Assembly: GCA_037044905.1 (NCBI GenBank)
Contig: JBAOKB010000061.1
Coordinates: 372,001 to 436,000, forward strand
From: Hortaea werneckii
Taxonomy: Eukaryota; Ascomycota; Dothideomycetes; Mycosphaerellales; Teratosphaeriaceae
Direction of reading: 5' to 3'
DNA: 64,000 nucleotides
Under the pieces are notes generated by a model. It did no database searches. It saw only the letters and a list, made by a program, of their open reading frames with translations, and was not told where the DNA came from. A program made the translations under genes and the position numbers. Of this stretch, positions 33,418 through 44,864 are shown piece after piece (within the stretch, counting starts at the first letter, position 1; every line of letters begins with the position of its first letter).

Positions 33418-34224
33418 ATGTCCGACCAGTGTCACTTCCTCGCCCTCCCCACTGAACTACGGCTTCGCATTTTCGAGCATGTCTGGGATTCGAGCTGGCA
33501 GTACGTCGCCACCATCGACAAAGACTTCGAATTGTCCTGTCCCGAGGTCCCAGTGCGAGAACGGGAAACCGGCAAGCCGGTAGACAATGGGTTAGCCTTG
33601 CTATTTGCCTGCAAAACCACGTGGCGCGAGGCGAGGCCAGTTCTGATGGATACATTGCTATTCAATGTCTGCATCACCGGCTATGAAACGCTCCCACACC
33701 GTCTTGACTTGCGAAATACACCGGCCCATCATGGTTTCCTTTCTCGAATACGTAGGCTTCATCTGCACCTATCGCTGCAGCGACAAGACGATACCGCTGC
33801 TGTGACGCACAATTTGAGGACCTTGAAATCCATCATGGACTTGGATCATCGGCCACCGAAGCTTGTGGACATAGAGTTTGACTTTAGGCATATTCTGCTA
33901 GGATCAGTCGACAATCTGGTCAAGATACTGGCAGATCTTGCAAAGCGCTGCAGGAAACCTGCGGAAAGAAACCTGATCTCAGCGGTCGGTGGTCCGCCGA
34001 TATCATCTCGCCGTACGCATGGAAGGAATTGCGGGAGCAGGTTGGTGCTGTCAACGTATGGTACATTGGAGGTGGTGGAGCTCCGAGCTGGTTTTGAAGA
34101 CTTTCTCAGCCTTCAAAAGGAAATAAATCGAGTCAGTCACGCAGATTTTGTTCTACACCTCTCCAATTGCCAAGGCGATCGCTCTGTCCTTACATTTCAG
34201 GTGATGGTGCAGGAGTCAGCTTGA
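33418..34224 (+). CDS. F-box-like hypothetical protein
   Basis: From ATG 33418 (MSDQCHFLALPTELRLRIFE) the start matches the L-P-x-E-L-R-x-x-I-F/Y pattern common to fungal F-box-like domains. The next part has the usual 'cells in common' layout of such proteins (LLFACKTTWREARPVLMD; NVCITGYETLPHR). The remainder (269 aa in total) has no recognised repeat domain. No intron, and no frame break seen. In Pezizomycotina such genes are numerous and rarely characterised. A role as an SCF substrate adaptor is only inferred. Confidence 0.65.
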   Translation: MSDQCHFLALPTELRLRIFEHVWDSSWQYVATIDKDFELSCPEVPVRERETGKPVDNGLALLFACKTTWREARPVLMDTLLFNVCITGYETLPHRLDLRNTPAHHGFLSRIRRLHLHLSLQRQDDTAAVTHNLRTLKSIMDLDHRPPKLVDIEFDFRHILLGSVDNLVKILADLAKRCRKPAERNLISAVGGPPISSRRTHGRNCGSRLVLSTYGTLEVVELRAGFEDFLSLQKEINRVSHADFVLHLSNCQGDRSVLTFQVMVQESA

Positions 34225-34421
34225 AGGCAGCCACATGATGCTTGCCCCGTGAACAAACCAACAAAGATACTTAGGCAACAACGTGACTACACGCGATGAC
34301 ACCATTTTCACATCACGCAGAAATTCGAGAGCAGCTTGCTGAACACTACCTTTCCATAACAACCAAGATTCTCACACTCACACACTTCCATTGAACTACG
34401 AACGCTGACCAACCGCTCAGA

Positions 34422-34961
34422 ATGGCGCTTGTAGACAAAAGCAGCTTCCAGGTCGTGGCTTACAAGTTACCAGGTAACGACCTTCGCAACGTTCAGCAGA
34501 CGCTCGACCTGGTCTTCCACAGCGAAACAAATCTCCACTCGCTGGACGATGAAGAACACTCCGCAGCGAACCTCTCAAGGTCTCAACTCCTAGTAGTCAT
34601 GCGTAGCGACATTCCAGGCTCAGAAAACCCCGACAGCAACAGCAAGATGACCTTTGCATGGGCTGCTCTCTCAGTCAACAAACCTGGCGGGAACAAGGCA
34701 CAATTTATGCAGTGGTTCCAGCTAATGAGTAAGACGCAACTCAGCGAACTCCAAACCCAGCTAGCTCATGTCTTCAGCCACTATGGTATGCGCGACAGCC
34801 CCACGCCTGTTACACTGGACTGGGACTGGGAGGTATACGCCGCGGCGCTGAAGCGGAGGACCAACGGCGGGAAGCCGAGATATGAGGACAGCGATGTGGT
34901 TGCGCACTTTGAAGGAGCAGTCTTACCCCGGATGCTACATATGGTACGGCGAGGAGATTGA
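34422..34961 (+). CDS. Hypothetical protein, 179 aa
   Basis: An intact single-exon frame from ATG 34422 (MALVDKSSFQVVAYKLPG) to LPRMLHMVRRGD. No signal peptide, membrane helix or Cys pattern. It has mixed alpha/beta character with a central SQLLVVMRSDIPG and MTFAWAALSVNKPG. A CAG and A/C-rich leader directly before the ATG is typical of a fungal start. I do not recognise the family. It lies 200 bp after the F-box-like gene on the same strand. Confidence 0.6.
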   Translation: MALVDKSSFQVVAYKLPGNDLRNVQQTLDLVFHSETNLHSLDDEEHSAANLSRSQLLVVMRSDIPGSENPDSNSKMTFAWAALSVNKPGGNKAQFMQWFQLMSKTQLSELQTQLAHVFSHYGMRDSPTPVTLDWDWEVYAAALKRRTNGGKPRYEDSDVVAHFEGAVLPRMLHMVRRGD

Positions 34962-35702
34962 AGGCCGTTTAGGTGGTTAAGCCCGGCAAATACTTCGGGC
35001 CAAAGAAGAAGTGAAGAATCAATGGGTATCCACAACAGCGAAAATCAGGGTACTATGTAAGAGCAATTTTGGTGGATCGAGAGCGATTGAATCCATCATC
35101 ACGGGTAGAGAATTGGAAGTGTATCTACTCTGCACAACTAGCAGCTAAGGCGAAAGAAGCAGTAGCGAGAGATGAGCGACCTGCTCGAAAATTGAGGAAG
35201 CTAATAGCCCCTTCTCACATCATATTGCAATTGAAATTTAGCTGTTGCCCCTGCCTGGTGCCCTATCCGTCGCCAAATTCTCAAACTTTGCCTGCCCTCG
35301 TGTCCTCCGCTGCCCATTATTGCTTCCTGCGACCGTTCTCTGGGTAGACGCGCACAGTGATGGGCTGATTCTGGGGTTTTGTTTGCAGTCGGTGTCCTTC
35401 TGCATGCCGAGATGCCTCGGACGAACCCCGACCATCAGGCTCAATGTCGCGCTGTGTCTGAAGCGCCGTCAAAGATGCGCAATTTGTTACATTCGGCAGG
35501 TCTTTTGTTTCCGCCGCACGCATATCATCTTTCCTCGCCGCCACCCTGCCTACAGCGACGAGACTTTTCCAGCAGTCCAAGATGTGAACGAAGTCTCCCA
35601 CGGGCTCATCAAGTTGTCGCGAGCAATGGTGGCTTCCAAGCTTCTGCAGGGCAGTGAAGCCGTTCATGCAGACGATAAGATCTCGTGATGCCGTGTCTAG
35701 CC
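34962..35702. other. Convergent intergenic region
   Basis: No supported coding sequence. ORFs here overlap in several frames without conservation I can recognise. Confidence 0.5.
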
Positions 35703-36029
35703 TCAATGATTCCTGAAATTCTTCTTCTGATAAAACAGATCCGTCCTCGAACTTCCCAGATTTATAATCTTCGGACACCCATCCCTGTCTTTCTCGAGCC
35801 GCGTGCACTCGAAGCAGTAGAAGGCGTCGCTTATCCCCTCGCCGCCGCACACGACACACTTGTTCTGGTAGTTGCCGAAGCTGCACTCGTCGCAGATGCG
35901 TACGATTGTAGTCGGGCGCACGTAGGAGTCGCAGACCGGGCATTTGCCATCGCACTTGTCGCAGAGTCGGCCGATGGAGACGCCGGAAGTCTTACGGCAC
36001 ATGACCAAGTCGGGGTGATGGCGAGACAT
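35703..36029 (-). CDS. RDS3: SF3b splicing factor PHF5A/Rds3
   Basis: A component of the SF3b part of U2 snRNP. A single exon gives a 108-residue protein, the family's usual length, starting MSRHHPDLVMCRKTSGVSIG. Thirteen cysteines form the zinc-knuckle set: CDKCDGKCPVCDSY, ICDECSF, CVVCGGEG, CFEC, CPK. The protein is almost invariant across eukaryotes, so identification is very secure. Confidence 0.97.
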   Translation of the reverse strand: MSRHHPDLVMCRKTSGVSIGRLCDKCDGKCPVCDSYVRPTTIVRICDECSFGNYQNKCVVCGGEGISDAFYCFECTRLEKDRDGCPKIINLGSSRTDLFYQKKNFRNH

Positions 36030-36379
36030 GTTCGAAGGTACTGGTTTCGCTTTCGGTGGTGATGTGGAGGTCGGCAGAGGCGAAGGGTGGTTATGCGGCC
36101 TACGAGTCCACGCAGAGATGTCGATATAACAGCCTGGTCACGTAGAATGCGCTCGCTATAGAAAGCACTTTCTAGTGTAGTAATTTAGAGGATGCTGGAG
36201 AACGCTGGCTGACTAAAGAGGTGGCGTTCGCGCTAACAGCAATCTATTATAGCGCGCGATCACATGCTTTCGTGAATGTCTCCCGACACGAACCTCGCCA
36301 GTTCGCACTTCCTGCGTCTACCGGAACGAGAAGATCCTAGTATATCTATCTACCAAGGTAGGGAGGTGGGTGGCTGTGA
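36030..36379. other. Intergenic region
   Basis: Promoter side of RDS3 and 3' side of the acyl-CoA synthetase gene. Nothing else is recognised. Confidence 0.5.
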
Positions 36380-38126
36380 CTACAGTTTGGCGCCTGTCTC
36401 CTTCTTCGCTCGTTCTCTCAGGATGCGCTTCAGAATCTTGCCACTCTGGTTCTTCGGGATGGCATCAATGAAGACCACGCCCCCTGTCAGCGCCTTATAC
36501 GATGCCAACCTCTCCCGCATGTAAACCTGCACGTCTTCGGCGCTTGGTTTGCCACCACTGCCAGGTCTTCGCTGCACGTATGCTCTTGGAAGCTCGGAAC
36601 CTTCATGAGCGGAATCAGTGATGCCGATGACTGCGACGTCGACGATGTCTGGGTGGCCGAGGAGGACCCCCTCCAACTCTGGAGGCGCGACTTGAAAGCC
36701 TCGGACTTTGATGAGCTCCTGGAAACGCACGGTCAGGTATAGGCTTACGAATGAGATGTGAGAGAACCGATTTACCTTCTTGCGGTCCACGATATACCAC
36801 AGCTTGGACTTGCCGTCACGGAAAGCAATATCGCCAGTGTGGAAGTATCCATCGGCATCCCAATCTCTGGCATTTGCCTCAGGATTTTCGAAGTAACCCT
36901 TGACCGTTAGTGGGCTGGAGACCATCATTAGTCCTTTGTCGGCGGTATACAAAGGATGAGAAAGCTACTCACCCTTTTACGCAGAGCTCACCGCGAACAT
37001 CGAACCCGCTTATGTCGTGGCCTGCATCGTCAACCAATTTGGCATGCATATTGGCCACCATCCGGCCGACGCTTCCCGTCTCGTCATACTCATCCCAATT
37101 GAACATGGAGCAGACGCAGCTAGTCTCTGTCATTCCCCAGACCTGGGTAAAGGGTGCACCGCCCATGAGAGCCTGCATTCTTTTCTGAGGGCCCTTATCC
37201 AATGGCGCGGCACCTCCTCTGGCGGCCTTGCATTGCTTCAAGCTGTACTTCTGGTTCAGCGGACTGCTGATCGCAAGTATAACTATCGGTGGCACCAAGG
37301 TGATGTCAGTAATTTGATACTTCTCTGCCGCCCAGAACCACTTCTCCAAATCGAACCGCGGCATCACGTAAGCTTTCTCGCTTGCTCTGAGCGGGCTCAC
37401 AAACGCGGCTGGCGATGTCGCGGCATGGAACATGGGCAAGGCGTGCAAACGACTTGAGCGCCAAGGATATTTCTGACTTTCAAACACCAACGTGTGTTGG
37501 GCGATGAAGTTGCGATGCGAGAGGCTTGCTGCTTTAGGGAGACCAGTTGTCCCGCTAGAGAAGAGGCGAGCGGCTTCCTTATCTTTGGCAGTCTCGAGAT
37601 CGTCAAAGCGCATCCAGTCCTGCTCACCATGTTTCAACAGATCTGCCCATCCCATAAACCCAGACGGCGCACTTTCGCCATGTGGATTGAAAACGATAAC
37701 GTCGCTCTTGCTCATCTCATCCGTCTGCTCCACTGCCTTCAAGACTGGTTCCATAAGCTCAGGCGCGACCAAAATTTTCTTGACCTTTGCTGTATGCAAA
37801 GTGTGAGCCAGTTCGTAAGGAGTGTATGCTGGGTTTGTGCCTGCAAACACGCCACCAGCGGCGACAATATCCCGGAAGAACATCGGATAGTAAATGCTAT
37901 TGAAGCTGTGGATGCAGACGCAGTCGTCTCGCTTGATTCCTAAAGCCTTGAACCCTGCAACCAGCTGGCGGATCATTCGCTTGGCCTGATGAGCCGAAAT
38001 CGAGTTCTTCGGGTCGAGTGCGTCAATGTAGATGGGGTCATTCCAATCATGCTTATAGTCATCGAACGTCCATGACAGTATGTCCTGGTTTGGGATTGGA
38101 ACGTGAGACTCGGCGAGAAAAGGCAT
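36380..38126 (-). CDS. 4-coumarate-CoA-ligase-like acyl-CoA synthetase, peroxisomal
   Basis: ANL-superfamily adenylating enzyme that makes acyl- or aryl-CoA. Motifs in order: the AMP-binding loop LFSSGTTGLPKAASLSH, QVWGMTETSC, DGYFHTGDIAF, ELIKVRGFQVAPPELEGVL and the C-terminal lysine motif PKNQSGKILKRIL. The last three residues are AKL, a type-1 peroxisomal targeting signal. Three exons. The first intron starts GTGAGTAG after ELCVKG, the second lies between VDRKK and ELIKVRG. The product is about 555 aa, normal for the family. The substrate cannot be told from sequence; fungal members act on fatty or aromatic acids. No frame break. Confidence 0.92.
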
Positions 38127-39412
38127 GGTGGATCGATGAAAATTCCGACACTATGTTGGGGCTCTAGATTTATTACTGATATCGATTGAATTTGAATGTT
38201 GCACAGCCAACGAGATTTCGTCGCGATGCAGTGACTGATAAGTTCCAGAATCGAAATCGCTTTGACCACTGATTTTGACAGTTCGAAACGGCAGTATGTG
38301 CAGTCGCGCGCCTGCGAGCGTGAAGTACTGCAGGAAGGTAAGGTATGTACAGAAAGAGAATCTGTATTTTGCTCCGCTCCTTCAAACTAGGGGATCGCTA
38401 TGCCCCTTCAAATAGCGAATGTTGTGCTGAGGCGGGGATAAGACGGCACTACCGAGGATGTCTCATCACACTTAGGGAGCCCGGGGCTGGTCAGCAAACA
38501 AGTAACCCAGAGCTAACATCATCGTCACCTTGGTCAGCTGTGCTTATAGCTTTGGTGAGATGAGAAAGGTGAAGGTTTCGCAGAACCGTATATGTAGGAC
38601 TGGCCTTTGTACGTTCTCATTCGGAGTCACACTACCTTCTTATAGGAGCCTTCAAGGCTTTGCTGCTTAGACTCAACGTCGCTACAGCTGGAAGACACAA
38701 CGAAAATACAGCATGCGATGTGTTGGAGACATGACACCTGTCTATGATCACAAGGCCGAGTCAACGACGTCGTACTCAAGGCGAAGTAGCCATACAATGA
38801 TTTGCTGGGTTGTTGCGAGAGTGCGTCTACCTAATCCACGTAGTCGTTACAGATCTCGCCACTGGCCTACACGACCCGCGGCAGGGGACTAGCCGTGGAT
38901 GAACCTATCCGCCAAGCCCATTATCATCCTTCCCGTCTCATAGTCGACAAAAGCCACAGAGCGATCCAAGGGCGGCGAATGTGCTCGGCGGGCGTGGAAA
39001 ATATCTTGGAAATCTCTTGGTCCTGCAGGCGAGGGGCGACTCTCACGCGAGTTTTGTGTGGGGATTGGAACGATGCGGGGTCTCCGCAAACTTTACTCTG
39101 CTGGGCGCCCTTCGGCCTTTCTAACGGCAGGCCTGTAACTTTGATAGCAATACTGACCCCGGAAAAGCGCTGGAGAAAGATGTGGAGTAGAGCGTGGGAG
39201 GGTTTGCTATGTTACGGTCCTCGACCCGCGGGCAAGATGGACCACGGCCTCTCGCATGCCGCCCGCATGGTGGTGCACTATCTCGACTGTCTCGACTCTG
39301 TATATAAGATGTGTCGGTCGATCACTTGCTGAAATGAGAGGAGCCAGCTCACGGACTGATTGTATTATCAAGAGGCCCGCACGACTCAAAGGCTACAGAG
39401 TCTGACAGCACA
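38127..39412. other. Divergent upstream region of acyl-CoA synthetase and MFS genes
   Basis: About 1.3 kb. A plus-strand ORF at 38895-39332 has no domain or splice support. The MFS side has a TATA box. Confidence 0.5.
39301..39308 (+). promoter_or_regulatory. TATA box of the MFS gene
   Basis: TATATAAG lies 105 bp upstream of the MFS ATG at 39413, a usual spacing for a regulated fungal promoter. A strong TATA element fits an inducible transporter. Confidence 0.6.
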
Positions 39413-41268
39413 ATGACGACCACCGGGGTAGAACGCGACCAGACGACGGCCGTGGGGGAGGATATCGAGATGGACCCAAAGAAGGATGTGGGCGTATCTA
39501 TGATCGAGGATGTTTCGCCCGCCAGCCTGCAGAGTCAGTTCGACACGCTGCGTGACCTGGACGATGAGCAGATGGCTGGTCTTCAGAAGAGATTGGTTCG
39601 CAAGCTCGACTGGCGGATGATGCCTACTATCACCGTCATGTTCTTATTGAAGTACGCCATCCAAGCAGTCCATCTTGATATCTTCACCAATAACCCAGAC
39701 AAAGACTGACACTAGTGGCAGCTATCTCGATCGGAATCAATGTCTCAAACGCACGATTGGCGGGCCTCCAGGAAGACTGTAACATGTCGGACACCGTTTG
39801 GAATACCGGCATCTCAACCTTCTACATCGGATACCTCATCGGTCAGCTTCCCGGAAACCTGATCCTCGCCAAGTTTCGTCCGAGTATCATTTTACCGAGC
39901 ATGATGATGGGCTGGAGCGTCTGTACAATCTGTATGCCGGCCGTAACTTCGTAAGTAAATCCGAGCGGGATCCTTTTTGCAGCGATTCAAAAGCTAACCT
40001 ATGATGAAGTGGCGTTGGATTTTGCGTTATCCGCTTCTTCACTGGTTTGACCGAAGCTCCTTTCTTCCCAGGCATTGCTCTGAGTAAGCCACGAGTTCAG
40101 ACTTCTCATTTTAGCTTGAGATTGTCCAACTGACCACCCTGTAGTGACGTCTTGCTGGTACAACAAGCACGAAAGCCCCACCCGTATGGCCGTCTGGCAT
40201 GCCGGCAACACCATCAGCAACATTGTCTCTGGCTTTCTCGCCGCCGGCATCTTGACGACTATGGACAACATCGGCGGTCTGCACAGCTGGCAATGGTTCT
40301 TTCTTATCGAGGGCGCCGCCAGTATCGTAGTCGGCATCGCAGGCTACTTTTTGCTCCCGGACTGGCCGGAAAATACACGCTGGCTGTCGGAAGAAGAGAA
40401 AGAGATGGCGCAGTATCGCGTGCTTGTGTCCAACGGCGGCAAGCGGGAGCAGGTAGGTGGGACGTGGGACGGCCTGAAGGAGGCCGTCAAAGACCCCTTC
40501 ACTTGGATGTTCTGCGGCCTACATTTCTCCCTGATCAACGCCCAGAGCTTCAAGGACTTCTTTCCTTCTATCCTCAAGACTTTCGGCTTCGACGAAATGA
40601 CCACGTACCTTGTCCAGGCGCCTCCTTACGCCATCGCCTACATCTCTGCCTGCGCCCTTGCCTACAGCGCGGGTAAGTTCCAGGAGCAGTGCTGGCACAT
40701 CATTGTCCCGATTCTGTTCTCAGTTGCTGGCTGTGCAACCCTGATCACGACCCTGAACGTCGGTGCGAGGTACTTCGGGGCCATCTTGCTCGTGACAGGC
40801 ACGTACAACGGACTGAACCTGCAACTGTCGTGGGAGACAACCTTGGTACCCTCGCCACGCAGCAAAAAGGCAGCACTGTAAGTCTCAGTCTATGTTTTCA
40901 TCTTCGAACATATAAGGACAAGAATCAGCTAACGATCATTTTCCAGTGTCGCAATCGCCAATTGTATCTCGCAATGCTCGCATTGGTTCAGTCCATACTT
41001 CTTCCCCACGAGCCAGGAGCCTTTCTACCGAATGGGAGGTGGCCTCATCCTCTTCGGTTGCGGCTGCGTCATTCTGCTCTGTCTGGGCATCAAGTGGCGA
41101 GGAAAGCATCTGAACAAGAAGCTTGATGCCGCCGAGGGATGGAGTCCTCACAGCGGGGTGGAGAGGGGTGGCGATACAACTGCTAGACAAAATCTGCAGC
41201 ATCCGTCAAGAGATGATGATTTACGATGTCGCAAGGTCCTTAAGAAGTTCAATGAATCGTTCAACTGA
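39413..41268 (+). CDS. MFS transporter, Dal5/Tna1-like anion:cation symporter family
   Basis: A twelve-helix importer for a small organic anion (allantoate, nicotinate or pantothenate type). The cytosolic N-terminus is about 75 residues. Family motifs are a split YLDR/INVSNARLAGLQ, GISTFYIGYLIGQLPGN, CWYNKHESPTRMAVWHAGN, WQWFFLIEGAASIVVG, LPDWPENTRWLSEEEKEMA and FSPYFFPTSQEPFYRMGGG. Introns follow LLK, MPAVTS, PGIAL and SKKAAL. YLDR and INVSN are in different frames; removing one A at 39735-39736 (CGGAATC where CGGATC is expected) joins them. The C-terminus is about 40 residues past the last helix. The substrate is unproven. Confidence 0.88.
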
Positions 41269-41655
41269 AACAGCGAAATACCAACTTTCCATTCTGAGTA
41301 TTTGTCGTGACGATAGCGACCAAATAGTGCGGATGATATGGCGTGTAGATTGAAGATGGGCGGTGCATGATCAGTGCTTCGGCTCACCCGCACACTGCGT
41401 CTTAACAACTGCCATGCGCACATGGGTCTCCGTCTGTTGGATTAGGAATTCATTCGATGTACGTCAGATCATTTGGGTCTAGGAAGCAACGAATGTATTG
41501 GGGATATCATGAACACTCCTGGAAAGCCCAAGGAAAACGCCGTCAACAAGGCTACCCTTTTGCGCCTCGCCCATGCACCATCTCATCGTCGTTCATCCAG
41601 AAGTCGCGCTATGCATTGTAACCATAAAAAGCACCCAATAAATAAGAGTTCTGTC
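41269..41655. other. Convergent 3' region
   Basis: Gap between the MFS and glycosyltransferase tails. No coding feature is supported. Confidence 0.5.
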
Positions 41656-42800
41656 CTAGCCGCGCCATGTTTCAAGATCCAATCCACATACGTCCATACG
41701 TTTCTGCGCGAACTCGCCATAAAGTTTAGTCCATGTCCAGTCGGCGTCCTTGTTGCTGGGCCGCGCGGCAACTTTCTGAGGCCAGGGTACGTCGTACTCA
41801 GGTCCAGGTAACTTTGGGTCGGAGAAACGAATATAAGAGACTTGGTCGAGGTACGCTGTGGCGTTAAAGTCTTGGGCAGCCTGGTGCAGTGTGCCGATCG
41901 ACCGAATGAGTGTGTGATCATCTGTCTTGGAAGCGAGAAGCAAAGGATCCGTGAAGAGAGTTGGAATTATCGAGTCGTTGAAGTTCGACTCCATGCCTAA
42001 TCGTTCCAGCAATTCGGCATGCGATGAAGCGGACGGCTTGAGCAGAAGCAAGTCCGCAGAGTGTACACCATCGCCATCATGGCTGTCCTGCAGCATTGCG
42101 AATGGTGTACTTTCGGTGAAGGCTAGTACAGCATCAAGAGGTAGTGCGTCCAGTATCAGTCCAGGCGACTCGACCGAAAGCACCGATCGAAATCTTTCAA
42201 AGCAAAGGCAGAAGCGAGGGAGTAGACGTTGCTGCCTGCGTCAAGCTCATCATTTGCCCGTATTGCCGGGCTAACAGGCCGTAACTCGACGCCGTATCTT
42301 CTCGCGGCCATTCGTAGTAATCGCTTGCTGCTGGCCAAGAAGGGATCGCTCATGTCATGCTTCTTTCCTTGTTGATCTAGCGCCCATTCCTCTGGGAACA
42401 TGAGAACCCTCCTCGCCGGGCTCTTCAGTCGGTGTAGGTCTGCCAGCACCATGACGGCATTGCACACATCGTGATGGTTTCTCGCCAGCTGCACATGTGC
42501 CAGTCTCGTCCAGTCTATGCTGTCTCGCTGTTGCTGTACCGCGTCGAGGTTGGTGAAAGCCACCTTGTCGCTCGCCCGGAAATGGCGGCTTGGTTGCAAC
42601 TGCGGACCTTCATCTTTCCGTTGGAGTTGGAGTGACGGTGGTGGGTCTGGTATTCGCGGCTTGATGGCTACCTGTAGGCCCTTGACTGTGCGTTGTTGAA
42701 TGACATAACCCGAAAGGAAGAGAAGAAGGGTGAAGATGAATACAACCGCGCTGGAGGCGAAGAGGGAGACTTGAGACTGCGATAACAATATGCGGCGCAT
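41656..42800 (-). CDS. Putative type II membrane glycosyltransferase (GT8/Gnt1-like)
   Basis: The N-terminal signal anchor (SLFASSAVVFIFTLLLFLSG) after a short basic cytosolic start suggests a Golgi type II protein. The lumenal part carries AHVQLARNHHDVCNAVMVLA, RRVLMFPEEWALDQQGKKHD and AARRYGVELRPVSPAI. In another frame follow LSVESPGLILDALPLDAVLA, SADLLLLKPSASSHAELLER and VSYIRFSDPKLPGPEYDVPW. This layout resembles fungal GT8-like proteins, although a clear DxD is not seen. One missing base near 42183 (in a GG run on the coding strand) joins the halves into about 380 aa. Without it the protein would stop soon after the SVYS region. The enzyme class is tentative. Confidence 0.6.
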
Positions 42801-43116
42801 GGTGTATGATGTAGTGTGCGAGGCAATAAGGGCATAGTGGAGCGACCAAACTACCTAGGTCTACCTCCCACGGAATCGTATGCGGTATACGATATTTACG
42901 TGGCGGTTGGACAGGCAACAATCGGGAGACGTATGAAGCATTACCGTATGGGGTAATCATTGGCTGGATTAGGTCAGCATTGCAGATGCATGTGAATTTC
43001 AGTTGTTGGATTCGCCGACCTTCGGGTTCCCACATGCTCCTTCATCACCAACCCAACAATCGCTCGTCCTGTACGCTGACAGGCGGAAGACCAAACCCAA
43101 GCGGTCGTCCTCTATC
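42801..43116. other. Divergent promoter region glycosyltransferase / PRP38
   Basis: A 316-bp spacer. The PRP38 frame is open upstream to 43003 but the conserved start is the ATG at 43117. No specific site is called. Confidence 0.5.
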
Positions 43117-43827
43117 ATGGCGCACCAGGCCGACGCAAAGAAATTCCTGGACGAGCGCGGGTACCAGGGTGCTCTTATCCGCGGCGACAACCCACTGAAG
43201 CTCTTTGAGAAACCGGTCCGGGATCGCATCGTCGACTCGTATTACTGGAAGGAGCAGTGCTTCGGTCTGAATGCGGCCACTCTTCTCGATCGCGCGGTGG
43301 AGCTCAACTTCATTGGCGGCACTTACGGTGTCGCTCAGAAGCCTACGCCTTTCCTCTGTCTTGTCTTCAAGATGCTGCAGCTCACCCCCGACCGGGACAT
43401 CGTTCTGTTTTACTTGCAACAGGACGAGTTCAAATATTTGCGGGCCCTGGCTGCGTTCTACATCCGTCTGGCATGGGAGAAGGACGAGGAGGTATACACC
43501 ACGTTAGAGCCTTACCTGACAGACATGCGGAAGTTGAAGCGACGCACGAGGGAGGGTTGGGCCTTAACGCATGTGGATGAGTTCATTGACGATCTGCTCA
43601 TCAAAAGCCGCGTGTGCGCAACGACCTTGCCAAAGATCAACCCACGCCTGTTCCTGGAGGACGAAGACCGTTTGGAACCGCGAGAGAGTGCGTTGGGTGA
43701 AGAGCTGGAGGAACTGGACAATGAAGATGAGCAGAATGAGGCGAGCGAAGGTGAAGTTGAGGAGTTGGCGAATGGGAACGGACGCCCATTGTCCGATGGG
43801 AGTGACCAGGAGTCAGGCGAAGACTGA
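43117..43827 (+). CDS. PRP38: Pre-mRNA splicing factor PRP38
   Basis: Tri-snRNP component needed for spliceosome activation, nuclear. A single exon from ATG 43117 (MAHQADAKKFLDERGYQG) gives 236 residues. The PRP38 domain covers residues about 8-180 with NPLKLFEKPVRDRIVDSYYW, FIGGTYGVAQKPTPFLCLVF, DEFKYLRALAAFYIRL and INPRLFLEDEDRLEPRESAL. The tail is acidic (ELDNEDEQNEASEGEVEEL). Length and motifs are normal; no frame break. Confidence 0.95.
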   Translation: MAHQADAKKFLDERGYQGALIRGDNPLKLFEKPVRDRIVDSYYWKEQCFGLNAATLLDRAVELNFIGGTYGVAQKPTPFLCLVFKMLQLTPDRDIVLFYLQQDEFKYLRALAAFYIRLAWEKDEEVYTTLEPYLTDMRKLKRRTREGWALTHVDEFIDDLLIKSRVCATTLPKINPRLFLEDEDRLEPRESALGEELEELDNEDEQNEASEGEVEELANGNGRPLSDGSDQESGED

Positions 43828-44864
43828 ACGAGAATGCGTCACTATGCATTGCATGCCAGAACTCAACACTCTCCGTTTCAATGGACTTCGAAGCTACCTG
43901 TCATCATGCTACCTACACCTGTTCAAACGCCGTCGGAAGTCAAGCACGACTTGAGGACGACGCGAGCATGCGCGGCATTTCTGCGTCCAAGACTACGGGC
44001 TGCGTTGGCTCAGAGACGTCCCATTGCTGAGAGACGGCGGCATAGTCACACGCGCGGCATAGGACCCAGACGACAAGGGATTTGAGTGGACTAGCTGGAA
44101 GCCGCTGATCTTCAGCACACCGTGGCGGTCGCACTCGGAGCTGGAACAATCAAGGTGCCGCCACAAGCCATCCTTGGTGAAGGACCTGGGCCTACTGTCT
44201 CGGACTGGGAAGCTATCAGATTGGACATCGCAACGCAAGAGATCATCGGAAGGCTCTCAAGATGGACTGGGTGCCTCTGATCTTCTCCATCCCTCATAAG
44301 CCAACGCTGATATCAGGCGAGATTCAAAGAGGGAAAGAATCTAGAGTGCTTATGAGCCAGGGTTTGCATCACGCAAGGCAGTCTGTACCTCTGGAGCCTA
44401 TGTAAGATGAATGAGGAGCTGTCAAAGGCAGGCCTGTAAGATTGAAAGTGCTATCCAACGAGCAAATTTCTCCTGGACCGTTCGTTTTGCCCTTCCAACT
44501 TCCTACTTCCTGGTGACATTTTCGTTTCACAGCGTTCGCTGCCATACAATGTCTGCCTCGCTTGAGATACCTTGCAGCATTTGGAATATGACAGTGGACA
44601 TACGCACTAGACCGCCTGGTGGTTCTACCGCTATGATCGCGGTCTCGAGAAGGTTTCCAATTCATGGTGGCGTCTACCCATTTAAGGGGCTGCGATTCAA
44701 TTCGTCCTCGACTGCTTCTTGCCTCCCATACCGAGGAGAGGGAAACCCTTTTAGTGAAATGAAACCCAATTGGAGACCGGTCACATTGAGTCAATGATAC
44801 ACTAGCATTGAGGAAAGAACCCCGAAACACCCCCAGGAGAGGAGTTCAGGCCAAATACAACGGG
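43828..44864. other. 1 kb intergenic region
   Basis: Between the tails of PRP38 and the oxidase gene. Several ORFs of 60-150 codons overlap on both strands; none has a family or splice signals. Confidence 0.5.

Noticed and set aside
35317..35955. 212-codon minus-strand ORF overlapping RDS3
   Set aside because: Same strand, different frame from the invariant RDS3 protein; a shadow.
38895..39332. 145-codon plus-strand ORF upstream of the MFS gene
   Set aside because: Overlaps the MFS promoter and TATA box and shows no domain or coding-like composition.
44369..44830. 153-codon minus-strand ORF
   Set aside because: Conflicts with similar-length ORFs on the other strand; no conserved motif.
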